Part shown: positions 6,068 through 6,882 of the stretch, one piece after another | How positions within the stretch are numbered: position 1 is the stretch's first letter | Layout: each line of letters opens with the position of its first letter | DNA from: UBA4615 sp044342535 | GTDB lineage: Bacteria; Pseudomonadota; Gammaproteobacteria; Burkholderiales; Burkholderiaceae_E | DNA: 6,882 nt | NCBI GenBank assembly: GCA_044342535.1 | Contig: JBIIPQ010000233.1 | Coordinates: 1 to 6,882, forward strand | Direction of reading: 5' to 3' | Notes under the pieces: model-generated | Told to the model about the DNA's origin: nothing | The model's input: only the letters and a program-made list of their open reading frames with translations | The model's database searches: none | Program-made: the position numbers and the translations under genes

Positions 6068-6882
6068 TCAGGCGGTCTTCTGCTCCGCCAGCCCCAGCGC
6101 CTCGATCGTCTCCTTGCGCATCACGAACTTCTGGACCTTGCCGGTGATGGTCATCGGGAAGCCGTCGACGAAGCGCACGTGGCGCGGGATCTTGTAGTGC
6201 GCGATCTGCCCGCGGCAGAACTCGCGGATCTCCTCGGCGGTCGCGGTCTGCCCTTCGCGCAGCTTCACCCATGCGCAGAGCTCCTCGCCGTACTTCACGT
6301 CCGGCACGCCGATCACCTGCACGTCCTGCACCTTGGGGTGCCGGTAGAGGAACTCCTCGACCTCGCGCGGATAGACGTTCTCGCCGCCGCGGATCACCAG
6401 GTCCTTCAGGCGCCCGACGATGTTGACATAGCCCTCGTCGTCCATGGTCGCGAGGTCGCCGGTGTGCATCCAGCCGCCGGCGTCGATCGCCTCGCGGGTC
6501 TTCGTGTCGTCGTTCCAGTAGCCGCGCATCACCGAGTAGCCGCGCGTGCAGAACTCGCCGGTGACGCCGCGCGGCACGATGCGGCCCTGCGTGTCGACGA
6601 TCTTGACCTCGATGTGCGGCTGCACGCGGCCGACCGTCGACACGCGCCGCTCGAGCGGATCGTCGACCGAGCTCTGCGTGGAGACCGGCGAGGTCTCGGT
6701 CATGCCGTAGGCGATGGTGACCTGGTGCATGTTCATCTGCGCCTGCACGCGCTTCATCACCTCGACCGGGCAGGGCGAGCCGGCCATGATGCCGGTGCGC
6801 AGCGTCGACAGGTCGAACTCGGCGAAGCGCGGATGGTCGAGCTCGGCGATGAACATCGTCGGCACGCCATAGAGCGCGGTGC
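6068..6882 (-). CDS. AMP-forming acyl-CoA synthetase, C-terminal part
   Basis: Only the last 270 residues are in the window; the gene continues past its right edge, and a full family member is about 540-570 residues. The enzyme activates a carboxylic acid with ATP to an acyl-adenylate and then forms the CoA thioester. Visible motifs, numbered in the fragment, are YGMTETSP (58-65), the adenine/phosphate motif GWMHTGDL (136-143), GRLKDLVIRGGENVYP (156-171) at the domain hinge, and PMTITGK (242-248) with the adenylation lysine K248. These fit the medium/long-chain fatty-acyl-CoA synthetase type rather than acetyl-CoA synthetase. The stop is at 6068-6070. It is convergent with the HiPIP gene, so it is not part of the upstream operon, although it could supply acyl-CoA for the dehydrogenase. 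The exact acid cannot be told from this fragment. Confidence 0.93.
   Translation of the reverse strand, partial: TALYGVPTMFIAELDHPRFAEFDLSTLRTGIMAGSPCPVEVMKRVQAQMNMHQVTIAYGMTETSPVSTQSSVDDPLERRVSTVGRVQPHIEVKIVDTQGRIVPRGVTGEFCTRGYSVMRGYWNDDTKTREAIDAGGWMHTGDLATMDDEGYVNIVGRLKDLVIRGGENVYPREVEEFLYRHPKVQDVQVIGVPDVKYGEELCAWVKLREGQTATAEEIREFCRGQIAHYKIPRHVRFVDGFPMTITGKVQKFVMRKETIEALGLAEQKTA

Overview
The window is very GC-rich (about 70% by eye). It carries six genes typical of a free-living, metabolically versatile proteobacterium. The GC-rich codon use, a Tat-exported high-potential iron-sulfur protein (HiPIP) and several acyl-CoA enzymes point most readily to a betaproteobacterium of the Burkholderiales. 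That assignment is inference; no rRNA or other phylogenetic marker is present.

Layout. Positions 1-198 hold no recognised gene, only a weak inverted repeat and a possible 22-codon leader ORF with a strong Shine-Dalgarno sequence that ends 4 nt before the first gene. Positions 199-5427 hold four genes in a row on the + strand: a DUF2817/M14-like zinc hydrolase (199-1293), a thiamine-diphosphate enzyme of the acetolactate synthase/benzoylformate decarboxylase superfamily (1358-2914), a carboxylate-type MFS transporter (2922-4209) and an acyl-CoA dehydrogenase (4270-5427). The gaps are 64, 7 and 60 nt, so they look like one operon. The transporter is frameshifted in this sequence at a (CG)5 dinucleotide tract near 3327-3337. 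A 214-nt gap follows, then a separate small + strand gene for a HiPIP (5642-5962). The last gene, on the - strand, is the C-terminal 270 residues of an AMP-forming acyl-CoA synthetase (6068-6882), which runs off the window. The convergent gap between the last two genes contains a GC-rich tandem repeat with a perfect 13-bp inverted repeat, plus a second short hairpin.

How the genes may work together. The transporter could import a carboxylate, the zinc hydrolase could cleave an amide or ester precursor, the ThDP enzyme could decarboxylate or ligate a 2-oxo acid, and the acyl-CoA dehydrogenase could oxidise a CoA thioester. The synthetase could supply such a thioester, but it lies in a different transcription unit. 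No substrate can be read from the sequence. The points most worth a second look are the transporter frameshift, the apparent relocation of the dehydrogenase catalytic base, the leader ORF, and the possibility that the four-gene set is an uncharacterised catabolic module. I see no CRISPR array, insertion sequence, phage gene, tRNA or defence system.
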